A DNA stretch of 64,000 nt, from contig NZ_JAACJR010000006.1 of NCBI RefSeq assembly GCF_009939225.1, positions 558,001 to 622,000 of the forward strand, read 5' to 3'. The position numbers were made by a program, and so were the translations under genes. The stretch's first letter is position 1. Every line of letters begins with the position of its first letter. The stretch is from Sediminibacterium soli. Its GTDB lineage: Bacteria > Bacteroidota > Bacteroidia > Chitinophagales > Chitinophagaceae. The notes under the pieces were generated by a model that worked only from the letters and a program-made list of their open reading frames with translations, did no database searches and had not been told where the DNA came from. Shown piece after piece: positions 8,157-16,650 of this stretch.

Positions 8157-9388
8157 AAAAAATAATGGTGCTGTTTTTTGTACTGAATGCAGTTGTTGCC
8201 GGAGCGCAGCCGGTGAAAAAAGTGTTGTTCCTGATCGCCGACGGTATTCCCGCGGATATCATCGAATCGGTTGCCCATCCGAACCTCGACAGGATCGCTT
8301 CGGCCGGCATGTATACACGTGCTTATGTGGGGGGAGAAAAAGCGGCTTATTCGCAAACCCCAACCATATCCGCGGTCAGTTACAACAGCCTGCTTACCGG
8401 CACCTGGGTGAACAAACACAATGTATGGGGAAACGATATCAGGGCCCCGAACTACCGGTATCCGACCATCTTCCGGCTTTTTAAGAACCAGTATCCCGGT
8501 GGCAAAATCGCGGTATATTCCACCTGGACAGATAACCGGACCAAACTGATCGGGGAAGGACTGCCGCAGACCGGCGGTATCAAAATGGATTGGGCGTTTG
8601 ACGGGTATGAACTGGACACACTGCGTTTTCCGCACGACAGGCAGAGCCATTATATTCACCTGATCGATGAGCAGGTATCGGAAGCTGCGGCTGCATCCAT
8701 CCGCCGCGATGCGCCGGATCTTTCCTGGGTATATCTTGAATACACCGATGATATGGGCCATCGTTACGGTACCGGCGAACAGTTAGCCGATGCCATCGGC
8801 AAGCTCGATAAACAGGTGGGCAGGATCTGGGATGCGATCGAGTACCGCCAGCGCTCGTTCGGGGAAGACTGGCTGCTGATCATTACCACCGACCATGGCC
8901 GCGACAGCATCACGGGCAAAGGCCATGGCGGACAATCGGCCCGCGAGCGAACCACCTGGCTGTATACCAATGCCAGGCACCCCAATGCCTACGCAAAACA
9001 ATACCAGCCCGCCATCACCGATATACTGCCCACCATAGCCAGGCATCTGTCTGTTACCATCCCGGCCGAACAGCAGGCCGAGCTGGATGGCGTGGCGCTG
9101 ACGGGTCCCGTGGCCATCGCCAGGCCCGCCGCCATACAGCAGCAGGATTCCATACTGGTTACCTGGAAAGCGATCGACCGGAATGGAACCGTTAAGATCC
9201 GCATTGCACAAACCAACCGGTTCAAAGACGGCGGCACGGACAGCTACCAGGAGATCGCCGAGCTGCCCGTAACAGCCGAACGGTTTGCTTTCAAGCCGCT
9301 GGAAGCGGATACTTTTTATAAGATCGTGCTGGTAACACCGGCTAATATGGTAAATACCTGGTATCCAAGGGATAAGATTCTTAAATAG
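8153..9388 (+). CDS. Second secreted alkaline-phosphatase-superfamily hydrolase with C-terminal beta domain
   Basis: 411 residues with a signal peptide ending near AGAQ. Superfamily motifs: IADG with Asp30, candidate nucleophile Ser73 nine residues before TG (SAVSYNSLLTG), TDDMGH, TDHGR and GHGGQ. Residues from about 320 form a beta-rich, FN3-like tail (ILVTWKAIDRNG) that could bind a surface or substrate. It shares the nucleophile spacing of the operon's first hydrolase but is otherwise divergent, so the two probably cut different esters or sequential bonds. It overlaps the FAD oxidoreductase by ATGA and is the last gene of the operon. Confidence 0.87.
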   Translation: MKKIMVLFFVLNAVVAGAQPVKKVLFLIADGIPADIIESVAHPNLDRIASAGMYTRAYVGGEKAAYSQTPTISAVSYNSLLTGTWVNKHNVWGNDIRAPNYRYPTIFRLFKNQYPGGKIAVYSTWTDNRTKLIGEGLPQTGGIKMDWAFDGYELDTLRFPHDRQSHYIHLIDEQVSEAAAASIRRDAPDLSWVYLEYTDDMGHRYGTGEQLADAIGKLDKQVGRIWDAIEYRQRSFGEDWLLIITTDHGRDSITGKGHGGQSARERTTWLYTNARHPNAYAKQYQPAITDILPTIARHLSVTIPAEQQAELDGVALTGPVAIARPAAIQQQDSILVTWKAIDRNGTVKIRIAQTNRFKDGGTDSYQEIAELPVTAERFAFKPLEADTFYKIVLVTPANMVNTWYPRDKILK

Positions 9389-9518
9389 CTGGATTACCGG
9401 CCGGATTTTGATAATTTCAATTTTCCTATAATTAATATTATGTTAAGTAGTATTATAACAAATGAATATACAGGGCTGAATGCCACCATCCTTTGGGGAT
9501 CATACTGAACTATCATAA
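9389..9518. other. AT-rich spacer after the phosphonate operon
   Basis: No gene seen. A short palindrome CCGGCCGG close to the stop of the last operon gene is not followed by a convincing T-run. Base composition drops sharply here compared with the operon. Confidence 0.5.
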
Positions 9519-10120
9519 TTATGATTTGGGACTTATCATAAAATAGGAAAATCGATCGAACTCCTCCTGAAGTCTATCCAGAAACTGGTTTTCCCGCATA
9601 GCTATATAGCCTATATAGTGCTTTACCGCTGGATCTTGATCGATTACTACTTCCATAGATTCCTTTCTGTAATTGTCTTTAAAATTGCCGTCCTTAAACC
9701 ACCGGCTAAATACAATATGGCGGTGTCTTTCCCTGGAATCAGACGGATCACAGTGAAATAATAAAACAGCATCGGATCCGCAATTCCTGAAATGCCGCCC
9801 TATAATCGTAAATACTGCCGTCGGCTGATTCTTCCCGGGTAAAGGAATAGTATTTATTCACTTCATTTATTGAGGCCGACCAGCAGTCGTATAATTTTTG
9901 TTGCTCTGGCCTCGAATTTCTTACGAAGTTCTTCCTTGTTCTTGTGTAAATCCTCAAAGAAGGCGATAGCTCGGACATTGCTCGGAGAAATGATTACCTT
10001 CTTTATGGTAAATCTTGATTTGGTAATTAATAATACAAATATAGATTCAAAATTCGTCCGGTCGTTGCGCTTTTTGCTACCATATAAAAATAATATAATA
10101 TATAAATGATTTAATACCAT
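9519..10120 (-). pseudogene. Frameshifted AT-rich gene remnant (possibly DUF6169-like)
   Basis: Three minus-strand frames carry consecutive protein-like stretches: codons from the ATG at 10120 to about 9896, a second frame to about 9815, and a third frame running to the TAA at 9519-9521. The first shift falls at a TTTTT run (9895-9899). Joined, they give a lysine-rich N-terminus, then NKYYSFTREE, then FHCDPSDSRERHRHIVFSRWF. That order resembles the small Bacteroidota family DUF6169, from memory only. The stretch is clearly more AT-rich than its flanks, which suggests an acquired and decaying gene. Two unrelated chance ORFs are the alternative. Confidence 0.45.
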
Positions 10121-10142
10121 TATTTTATACTACATCATCTTT

Positions 10143-11297
10143 TCACTCCGCCACCAGCTGCAATATCCTTCCCGGTCCTTCCACCGAAACATAGATACTG
10201 CCATCGGGCGCCTGTTTGATATTGCGGACACGTCCGATATCCGTCAGTATTTTGGTTTCTTTTACCACCTTGCCGTTCCTGATCTCCAGCCTGGCCAGGT
10301 ACCGGAATGCCAGCGATCCCACCAGTACATGTCCTTTCCATGCCTTGAATTTGTCGCTGGTGATCATTGCCATACCGCTTGGCGCAATGGATGGCGTCCA
10401 GGTGTGTATCGGCGGTTCTATGCCCTCCTTTGTCGGGCTTTCACTCACTGCTTTTCCATCGTAATTAATACCGTAGGATACCAGCGGCCAGCCATAATTC
10501 CTGCCGGGTTTGATGATATTGATCTCGTCGCCGCCCCTTGGTCCGTGTTCGTTTTCCCACACTTCATTGGTAGCGGTGTTGAACATCAGTCCCTGCGGAT
10601 TTCTATGTCCGTATGAATACACGGTGGTCGGCGCCGTATTGCCCGGAAGCACGGGGTTATCGGGCGGCACTTTTCCGTCGCGGGTCATACGGTGTACCTT
10701 ACCCCATTCCGCCTGCACGTTCTGGGCATTCATATTGGGCGAATTGGCGCCGCCGTAACTGGTGGTTCCGCCCTCACCCACGCTCAGGTACAGGTAGCCC
10801 TGGCTGTCAAAAACGATGCGGCTTCCATAGTGGTTGTACCAGGTATTGGGCGTAGCGGTTTTCAGCAGGGTTTCCATACCGGTCATCCTGTTCCCGCTTA
10901 GCTTGAAACGGATCAGCGTAAGAATACCCTGGTTTTGCGCATCCAGACCCACATAGCTGCTATACAGCCAGCCGTTGGAAGCATAGTCCGGATCAACTTT
11001 TACATCAAGCAAGCCTCCCTGTCCATTGGTATTCACCGATGGTACCCCGGTTATCTCGGTTGCGGTTCCGTTTTTGAAGCGGTACATTTTACCCGCTTTT
11101 TCTGTGAATACCAGCTCGCCGTCAGGCAGAAAATCCATACCCCATATGATCCCGCGATCGCTGAGCAGGGTGTTTACCCGAATACCCGGTTCTGCCCCCG
11201 ATGGCCCCGGGGATCCGATATCGGTTGTGGACGATTTGCAGCTGAGTAACAGGGATACCACTGCGGCCATCGCGCAGCGCCCGGGGAGGATTTTCAT
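10143..11297 (-). CDS. PQQ-dependent sugar (aldose) dehydrogenase, lipoprotein
   Basis: 384 residues. Signal peptide with a lipobox ending in Cys20 (SLLLSC). The six-bladed propeller hallmarks of soluble glucose/sorbosone dehydrogenases are present: VGEGGTTSYGG, YGHRNPQG, ENEHGPRGGDEINI and GRNYGWP. It would oxidise aldose sugars to lactones in the periplasm using PQQ. No PQQ biosynthesis gene is in the window. It is transcribed alone, away from the gene remnant. Confidence 0.9.
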   Translation of the reverse strand: MKILPGRCAMAAVVSLLLSCKSSTTDIGSPGPSGAEPGIRVNTLLSDRGIIWGMDFLPDGELVFTEKAGKMYRFKNGTATEITGVPSVNTNGQGGLLDVKVDPDYASNGWLYSSYVGLDAQNQGILTLIRFKLSGNRMTGMETLLKTATPNTWYNHYGSRIVFDSQGYLYLSVGEGGTTSYGGANSPNMNAQNVQAEWGKVHRMTRDGKVPPDNPVLPGNTAPTTVYSYGHRNPQGLMFNTATNEVWENEHGPRGGDEINIIKPGRNYGWPLVSYGINYDGKAVSESPTKEGIEPPIHTWTPSIAPSGMAMITSDKFKAWKGHVLVGSLAFRYLARLEIRNGKVVKETKILTDIGRVRNIKQAPDGSIYVSVEGPGRILQLVAE

Positions 11298-11379
11298 GGC
11301 GATCGGGTTTGGATGGATAGGAAGATACGAAAAAATGCGTGAGAGGTCGGTCGGCAGTCGTGAGTTGGCGTGAGTTCAT

Positions 11380-11416
11380 AAAAAAGCCACCAATCGGGAT
11401 GATTGGCGGCTTTTTT
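11380..11416 (-). terminator. Rho-independent terminator after the 11431-12795 gene (symmetric)
   Basis: AAAAAAGCC-A-CCAATC, loop GGGAT, GATTGG-C-GGCTTTTTT. The flanking A and T runs make it usable in both directions, but only the minus-strand gene upstream needs it. Confidence 0.85.
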
Positions 11417-11430
11417 ATGCGGGGTATTTA

Positions 11431-12795
11431 TCAATACTTTCCGTGAAGCGCGTCAAACTCTTTGAATTTGGCTTCATAAGCTTCGAACACTTTGTTGTCT
11501 TTACCCCTGGCGCGGTCTCTCTTGTACTGGTAAATATTGGCCAGGAAATCCACCGATTTACCAATCACACTTTTTTCTGTTCCGGTACGGGTTGCTTTGT
11601 CTTTCAGGATCGCATAGGATTTTTCCAGCCATTCTGCCGCTACGTCGAGGTTCTCTGAAATGGGTTTTTCCAGCGCTGTGTTGGCGGCTTTCAGGGGATC
11701 GATCTTTACTTTGAGGGCTGCTTCGGCAGCGGCTTTTTTCTTAGGGTCTTTTTCCACGGGCTTGTCGGCATTCAGTGCCTGCATGGCGCGGATATTTGCT
11801 GCGTATTTGTCATCGAGCTCCACGAACATATTGTAATAGATCACACCCACATTGAATGCGGCGAGCGCATTCTGGTTATTCTTGGCATAGGCTTTTTTGA
11901 AAGCTTCGGCGGCTTTTGCCGTAAACTCCTTATGTTTTGCTTCGTCGAGACCCGGCTCCGTCTTTGCTTTCACAAACACATCGCCAAACTGCAGGTAATA
12001 CATTTCAGAAAGGGTTCCGGCGGCATCGCCTTTGTTGTAGGCTGCCAGTTTTTCGTCGAGGCTCAGGTTCTTATCCATGTAATCCACGTCAAACTCATCC
12101 CATCCTTCTTTCGGATACACTTCTCTTGCCAGCGCCAGGTATTTGTGGAACATGGCTTCGTTCTTGGTGTCGGTATAATGAACCGCCAGGAATTTATAAG
12201 CATCGATATACGTATCGCCGCCTATTTTGTTATCGGCCAGTATCGCATAATACTTGGCGGCCTGGTCGTTCTTTTTACCGTTCTGGTAGGCATAGGCGGC
12301 GTACAATACCCCTATGGTATCCATCAGCAATGACTGGGTCGTCCATTTGTTCCGGATAATGGTATTGATGTACTGGTTGCTCACATCGAAAGATTTGGCG
12401 GCATCGTCCCATTTCTTATCGTTGAACTGTTTGATACCGGCGTTAAAAGCGGTGCTGTACATGTTAAAATAACCGTCGGAGCCCTTTGCCTTGGCAACGG
12501 CCATGGTGGGATCAAGTTCCTCGTATTTACGGAATGCCGCATCGGCATCCTGCATGGCATTGGGGTATTTGGTGGCGGTGGCAGGCGTTTTGGCCAGCTC
12601 GGAATATACACGCGCTTTCCAGTACCATGCCTCGGGTTTACCGGAGAATTTAGGATCGGTCACAGACTTGTCAACCTCTGTTTTGGCATCTTCGTACCTG
12701 CCAAGCAGCGCAAACTTCTCCACATTCTTCGGGTCCTGCGCATTTGCTATCTGCAGCGTGGCAGCGCATGCGGCAAACAATAGAAATTTCTTCAT
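11431..12795 (-). CDS. Secreted TPR-type repeat protein
   Basis: 454 residues from the ATG at 12795, which is followed by a signal peptide (MKKFLLFAACAATLQIANA); a longer reading would run into gyrA. The mature protein is almost all helical, with TPR-like pairs (YEDAKTEVDKS, AAEAFKKAYAKNNQNALAAFNVGVIYYNM) and a Lys/Ala-rich insertion near residue 380. It begins 10 bases after the gyrA stop and is probably cotranscribed with it. Function unknown; such proteins usually act as periplasmic scaffolds. Confidence 0.82.
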   Translation of the reverse strand: MKKFLLFAACAATLQIANAQDPKNVEKFALLGRYEDAKTEVDKSVTDPKFSGKPEAWYWKARVYSELAKTPATATKYPNAMQDADAAFRKYEELDPTMAVAKAKGSDGYFNMYSTAFNAGIKQFNDKKWDDAAKSFDVSNQYINTIIRNKWTTQSLLMDTIGVLYAAYAYQNGKKNDQAAKYYAILADNKIGGDTYIDAYKFLAVHYTDTKNEAMFHKYLALAREVYPKEGWDEFDVDYMDKNLSLDEKLAAYNKGDAAGTLSEMYYLQFGDVFVKAKTEPGLDEAKHKEFTAKAAEAFKKAYAKNNQNALAAFNVGVIYYNMFVELDDKYAANIRAMQALNADKPVEKDPKKKAAAEAALKVKIDPLKAANTALEKPISENLDVAAEWLEKSYAILKDKATRTGTEKSVIGKSVDFLANIYQYKRDRARGKDNKVFEAYEAKFKEFDALHGKY

Positions 12796-12805
12796 AGTGG
12801 GGGTT

Positions 12806-15457
12806 TTAATTATCGGTTTCTGTTGTTGAATCGTTCGTATTTTCTGTTGCCTGGTCGGGTCCCGCTTCTGCAGCCGGCTGTTCTCCGGACAGGTCGCCGG
12901 TTTCGGCCTCGGCCTCTTCTTCGATCTGCGAGATCGCAGCAATTTCGTCTCCGTCGTCCAGCCTGATCAGCGTTACGCCCTGCGTGGCCCTGCCCGCTTC
13001 GCGGATATCCACGATGCCGGTGCGGATCGTGATACCCGATTTGCAGGTAATGATAAGGTCTTCGCTTTCCTTTACGTACAAAATACCGACCAAACTACCG
13101 GTTTTTTCGGTCACATGGATGGTTTTAACACCTTTACCACCCCGGTTGGTGATCCGGTACTCATCGATGGCCGTTCTTTTTCCAAAGCCTTTATCGCTTA
13201 CCACCAGTACGGTTTTGGATTTGTCGTCCTTGTTAACACATATCATGCCAACCACTTCATCATTTCTGTCATCCACCTCTATACCCGCCACGCCGATGGC
13301 GCCGCGACCGGTTGCACGCACTTTGTCTTCTGGGAAACGGATCGCGCGGCCGCTTTTCACGGCCATCATGATCTCCTTGTTGCCATCGGTCATTTCCGCA
13401 TGCAGCAGCTCGTCGCCTTCCACGATCGTGATCGCATTTACACCGGTGGCCCTGGGGCGACTGAAATCTTCGAGTGAGGTTTTCTTGATGATACCCTGTT
13501 TGGTACAGAGAACGATATAATGGCTCTGTACGAATTCCTTGTCGTCGAGGTTCTTTACGTCGATGATGGTTTTTACCTTGTCATCCCCGGGTATCTGTAT
13601 CAGGTTCTGGATAGCCCTGCCCTTGCTTTGTTTTTCGCCTTCGGGTATCTCATATACACGCATCCAGTAACAGCGGCCTTTTTCGGTAAAGAACATCATC
13701 GTATCGTGTGTGGAAGCCACAAACAGGTGTTCCACATAGTCTTCTTCCCTTGTTTTGGAACCCACCGCTCCCCTGCCGCCGCGGCGCTGCTGGCGGTATT
13801 CGGTGGCGGATGTACGCTTGATATACCCGAGGTGTGAGATGGTGATCACCACGTTCTCCTCCTCTATCAGGTCTTCTATGCGCATTTCATCGGCCAGGTA
13901 CTGGATCTCGCTCTTCCGTGCGTCGCCGAATTTCTCCTTGATCAGGGTGAGTTCGGTCTTGATCAGTTCGTACCGCAGGCTCTCGCTGTTCAGCAGGTCT
14001 GTGAGGTGTTTGATCACATCCATCAGGCCATTGAACTCCTCCACGATCTTATCGCGTTCCATACCGGTAAGACGCTGCAGACGCAGTTCCAGGATGGCTT
14101 TTGCCTGTGTTTCAGTAAGTCCTTCCTCCTGTGTGTAAAAATCAGTGGGCGCAAATACCGACTGGCTGATATACCATTTCTCCTCGCGGCTCCTGCTGAT
14201 CAATGCTTCTTTTGCTTCATCCGGCGTACGGCTGGCGCGGATCAGCGCAATCACTTCGTCCAGGTGGTCGAGCGCTTTCAGGTAACCCTCCAGCACATGC
14301 GCCCTTTCGTTGGCTTTGCGCAGTTCAAAACGTGTACGGCGTGTTACCACATCCATCCTGAACTCCACAAATTCGCTGATCAGGTCTTTCAGGTTCATGA
14401 TACGCGGCCTGCCCTTGCTGAGGGCCACGTTATTGATGCCGAAACTGGTCTGCAGTTCGGAATATTTATACAGCTGGTTAATGATCAGCTGCGCCACCGC
14501 ATCGCGTTGTTTCAGTTCTATCACGATACGGGTGCCTTCCTTGTTACTTTCGTTGCGCACATCGGAAACCCCGTCGATCACTTTGTCTACCACCAGCTGA
14601 CCGATGCGGTCTGTCAGAGCATCCCGGCTTACCTGGTAAGGCACTTCGGTGATGATGATCTGTTCGCGGCCGTTTGCCCTGGTTTCCACATGGCAACGCC
14701 CCCTTACCACTACCCTTCCGCGACCGGTGGCCATGGCGTCGCGAACGCCTTCCATACCATAGATGATGCCCCCCGTGGGGAAATCGGGCGCTTTTACATA
14801 CGCCATCAGCTGGTCGATCGTGATCTCTTTGTTATCGATATAAGCGATACAGCCGTCCACCACTTCCGTCATATTATGCGGCATCATGTTGGTGGCCATG
14901 CCTACGGCAATACCGGAAGACCCGTTCACCAGCAACTGCGGGATACGGGTGGGCAATACCGTGGGCTCCTCGCGCGAGTCGTCGAAGTTGAGCTGGAAAT
15001 CCACGGTCTCCTTCTCGATATCCTCGAGCATGGCTTCGGCCACCCGATGCAGTCTTGCCTCGGTATAACGCATGGCCGCGGGCGGGTCGCCGTCGGGGCT
15101 GCCAAAGTTTCCCTGTTTGTCAACCAGCACATACCGCATGGCCCATTCCTGCCCCATTCTTACCAGGGTATCGTAAATGGATTTATCGCCGTGGGGATGG
15201 TATTTACCGATCACTTCTCCGACGGTCTGCGCAGATTTGCGGAAAGGTTTGTTACTGCTGAACCCCAGTTCGTTCATTGCATACAATACGCGACGGTGAA
15301 CCGGTTTGAATCCATCGCGCACATCAGGCAGGGCACGGCCAACGATCACCGACATCGAATAATCGATATAGGCGGTCTTCATCTGCTCTTCAATATTTAC
15401 CTGTATGGTGCGATCGTTATCGGAGGTCTGCTCCGGTGGTAATAAGTTCTCTTCCAT
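12806..15457 (-). CDS. gyrA: DNA gyrase subunit A
   Basis: 883 residues, full length. The breakage-reunion domain has catalytic Tyr131 (AAMRYTEARL, equal to E. coli Tyr122). The C-terminal pinwheel carries the GyrA box QQRRGGRGA, which marks it as gyrase rather than topoisomerase IV ParC. An acidic tail (Asp/Glu/Thr-rich) ends the protein. The quinolone pocket reads HPHGDKSIYD: Lys92 stands at the position of E. coli Ser83, while Asp96 (E. coli Asp87) is kept. Together with GyrB it introduces negative supercoils. Confidence 0.98.
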   Translation of the reverse strand: MEENLLPPEQTSDNDRTIQVNIEEQMKTAYIDYSMSVIVGRALPDVRDGFKPVHRRVLYAMNELGFSSNKPFRKSAQTVGEVIGKYHPHGDKSIYDTLVRMGQEWAMRYVLVDKQGNFGSPDGDPPAAMRYTEARLHRVAEAMLEDIEKETVDFQLNFDDSREEPTVLPTRIPQLLVNGSSGIAVGMATNMMPHNMTEVVDGCIAYIDNKEITIDQLMAYVKAPDFPTGGIIYGMEGVRDAMATGRGRVVVRGRCHVETRANGREQIIITEVPYQVSRDALTDRIGQLVVDKVIDGVSDVRNESNKEGTRIVIELKQRDAVAQLIINQLYKYSELQTSFGINNVALSKGRPRIMNLKDLISEFVEFRMDVVTRRTRFELRKANERAHVLEGYLKALDHLDEVIALIRASRTPDEAKEALISRSREEKWYISQSVFAPTDFYTQEEGLTETQAKAILELRLQRLTGMERDKIVEEFNGLMDVIKHLTDLLNSESLRYELIKTELTLIKEKFGDARKSEIQYLADEMRIEDLIEEENVVITISHLGYIKRTSATEYRQQRRGGRGAVGSKTREEDYVEHLFVASTHDTMMFFTEKGRCYWMRVYEIPEGEKQSKGRAIQNLIQIPGDDKVKTIIDVKNLDDKEFVQSHYIVLCTKQGIIKKTSLEDFSRPRATGVNAITIVEGDELLHAEMTDGNKEIMMAVKSGRAIRFPEDKVRATGRGAIGVAGIEVDDRNDEVVGMICVNKDDKSKTVLVVSDKGFGKRTAIDEYRITNRGGKGVKTIHVTEKTGSLVGILYVKESEDLIITCKSGITIRTGIVDIREAGRATQGVTLIRLDDGDEIAAISQIEEEAEAETGDLSGEQPAAEAGPDQATENTNDSTTETDN

Positions 15458-15792
15458 GTTTTGTTTTCCGTGATATCAATGGGAACATCGAACAAAAACA
15501 GGAAATTCCGGACAACCAGGCCGGGTGATTTTACCCAGGCCGGTCAACCGTTATACTCCTGTTGCGCGTTCAATTTCCGGTACGCAAAATCCCTGTTATG
15601 AGGGAGCTTGCGAAGATACCTTTTTTAGGGGGCAAAACAGGCAGAAAACAGCAGTTTTTGGGCGGGTTTTATCCACAGATGGGAATAAGGAACGAGGGAG
15701 AATTTGGGAATTGCGGATTGGGAAATGTTGAAATTTTTAATCGGCACACCCCGATTTCAAAATTTCCCAATCCCCCATCCCAAAATCTCTCT
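15458..15792. other. gyrA upstream region with no gene
   Basis: Contains a -7-like TATCTTCG on the minus strand (15611-15618) that could serve gyrA, but no well-spaced -33 element. The left part up to 15790 ends in an imperfect long hairpin listed separately. No coding potential seen. Confidence 0.5.
15699..15790. repeat. Imperfect inverted repeat, family A copy 1
   Basis: Arms of about 37 bases (15699-15735 and 15753-15790) pair with roughly 80% identity and are made of degenerate words such as AATTTGGGAATTG and GATTGGGAAAT. An inner stem AATCGG/CCGATT caps it. The same words recur at 25570-25671. Confidence 0.7.
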
Positions 15793-16509
15793 TTACCCGG
15801 TCTTCTTCACGCTGGATCCGCCGCTTTTTCCGGCGGTGGAAACGGCATTGCCCCTGTAGTACAGGTCACTTCCGCCGCTGGCGCTGCCGCTGATCTCTTT
15901 GTTAACGGTTATTTTTACGTCGCTGCCACCGCTGGTGTCCACGGTGCAGTAATTGCTGGTCATTTCATAGCCATGCACATCGCTGCCGCCGCTGGCATTG
16001 ATCCGGATACTGTTTACCTGACCCGAAAGAAATACATCCGATCCCCCGCTGGCTGAAACAGACAGCGATTCCCCGTGAAAAGACCCTCGCAGATCAGATC
16101 CGCCGGAGAGATGCATGGCCAGCGTGCCTATTTTCAGATCATTTTCAAAATTCACATCCGAACCGCCGGAAGCGCTCAGGGCGTCGAGTGTTTTTACGGA
16201 GATATAGGCTTTCAGTTTGCGGTTCAGTCCCCAGCTTATGTTCCAGCCGCTGCGCGGGCGGTCGTAATACAGTTTCAGCACGCCGTTCACCACTTCGCTG
16301 TGTATTTTATCGCGGTATTCGGAAGAAGAGGCGCTCACCGCCAGTGCTTCGTCTCCGCCCTGGGTGATGTACAGGTCAATGCCATCGGATGCCTCGATCG
16401 CATGAAAATTTTTCGCGGGGCGTTTCTGCGCATTGGCATCCATCACCGTTTTCTGGCTATAGGCGGCCGTGGCGGTAAACAGCGCAGCCAGGAGCAGGAT
16501 TTTTTTCAT
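15793..16509 (-). CDS. GIN-domain (DUF2807) secreted protein with SGGSD repeats
   Basis: 238 residues with a signal peptide ending AAYSQ. The first 100 residues are the head GIN domain (NFHAIEASDGIDLYITQG). From about residue 110 the motif SGGSD recurs six times plus one SGGSS, spaced about 18-27 residues apart, as expected for rungs of a right-handed beta helix. Likely cell-surface or periplasmic; function unknown, though the family is often called auto-transporter adhesin head. It stands alone. Confidence 0.88.
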   Translation of the reverse strand: MKKILLLAALFTATAAYSQKTVMDANAQKRPAKNFHAIEASDGIDLYITQGGDEALAVSASSSEYRDKIHSEVVNGVLKLYYDRPRSGWNISWGLNRKLKAYISVKTLDALSASGGSDVNFENDLKIGTLAMHLSGGSDLRGSFHGESLSVSASGGSDVFLSGQVNSIRINASGGSDVHGYEMTSNYCTVDTSGGSDVKITVNKEISGSASGGSDLYYRGNAVSTAGKSGGSSVKKTG

Positions 16510-16650
16510 AAGTTTTGTTTTCAGGAAGAACGTGGTTGGCCAATGAAAGTTACACTAACCCGAAATTTAATCCACCGGCCTTGGTGACCGGCGGCAGTAT
16601 GGCGTGATGATTGCATAAGCATTCAGTATCTTTAATACAGCTACCGATTT

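Noticed and set aside
14006..15442. 478-codon plus-strand ORF opposite gyrA
   Set aside because: Antisense shadow of gyrA; the protein is His-rich and motif-free, as expected from the complement of this codon usage.
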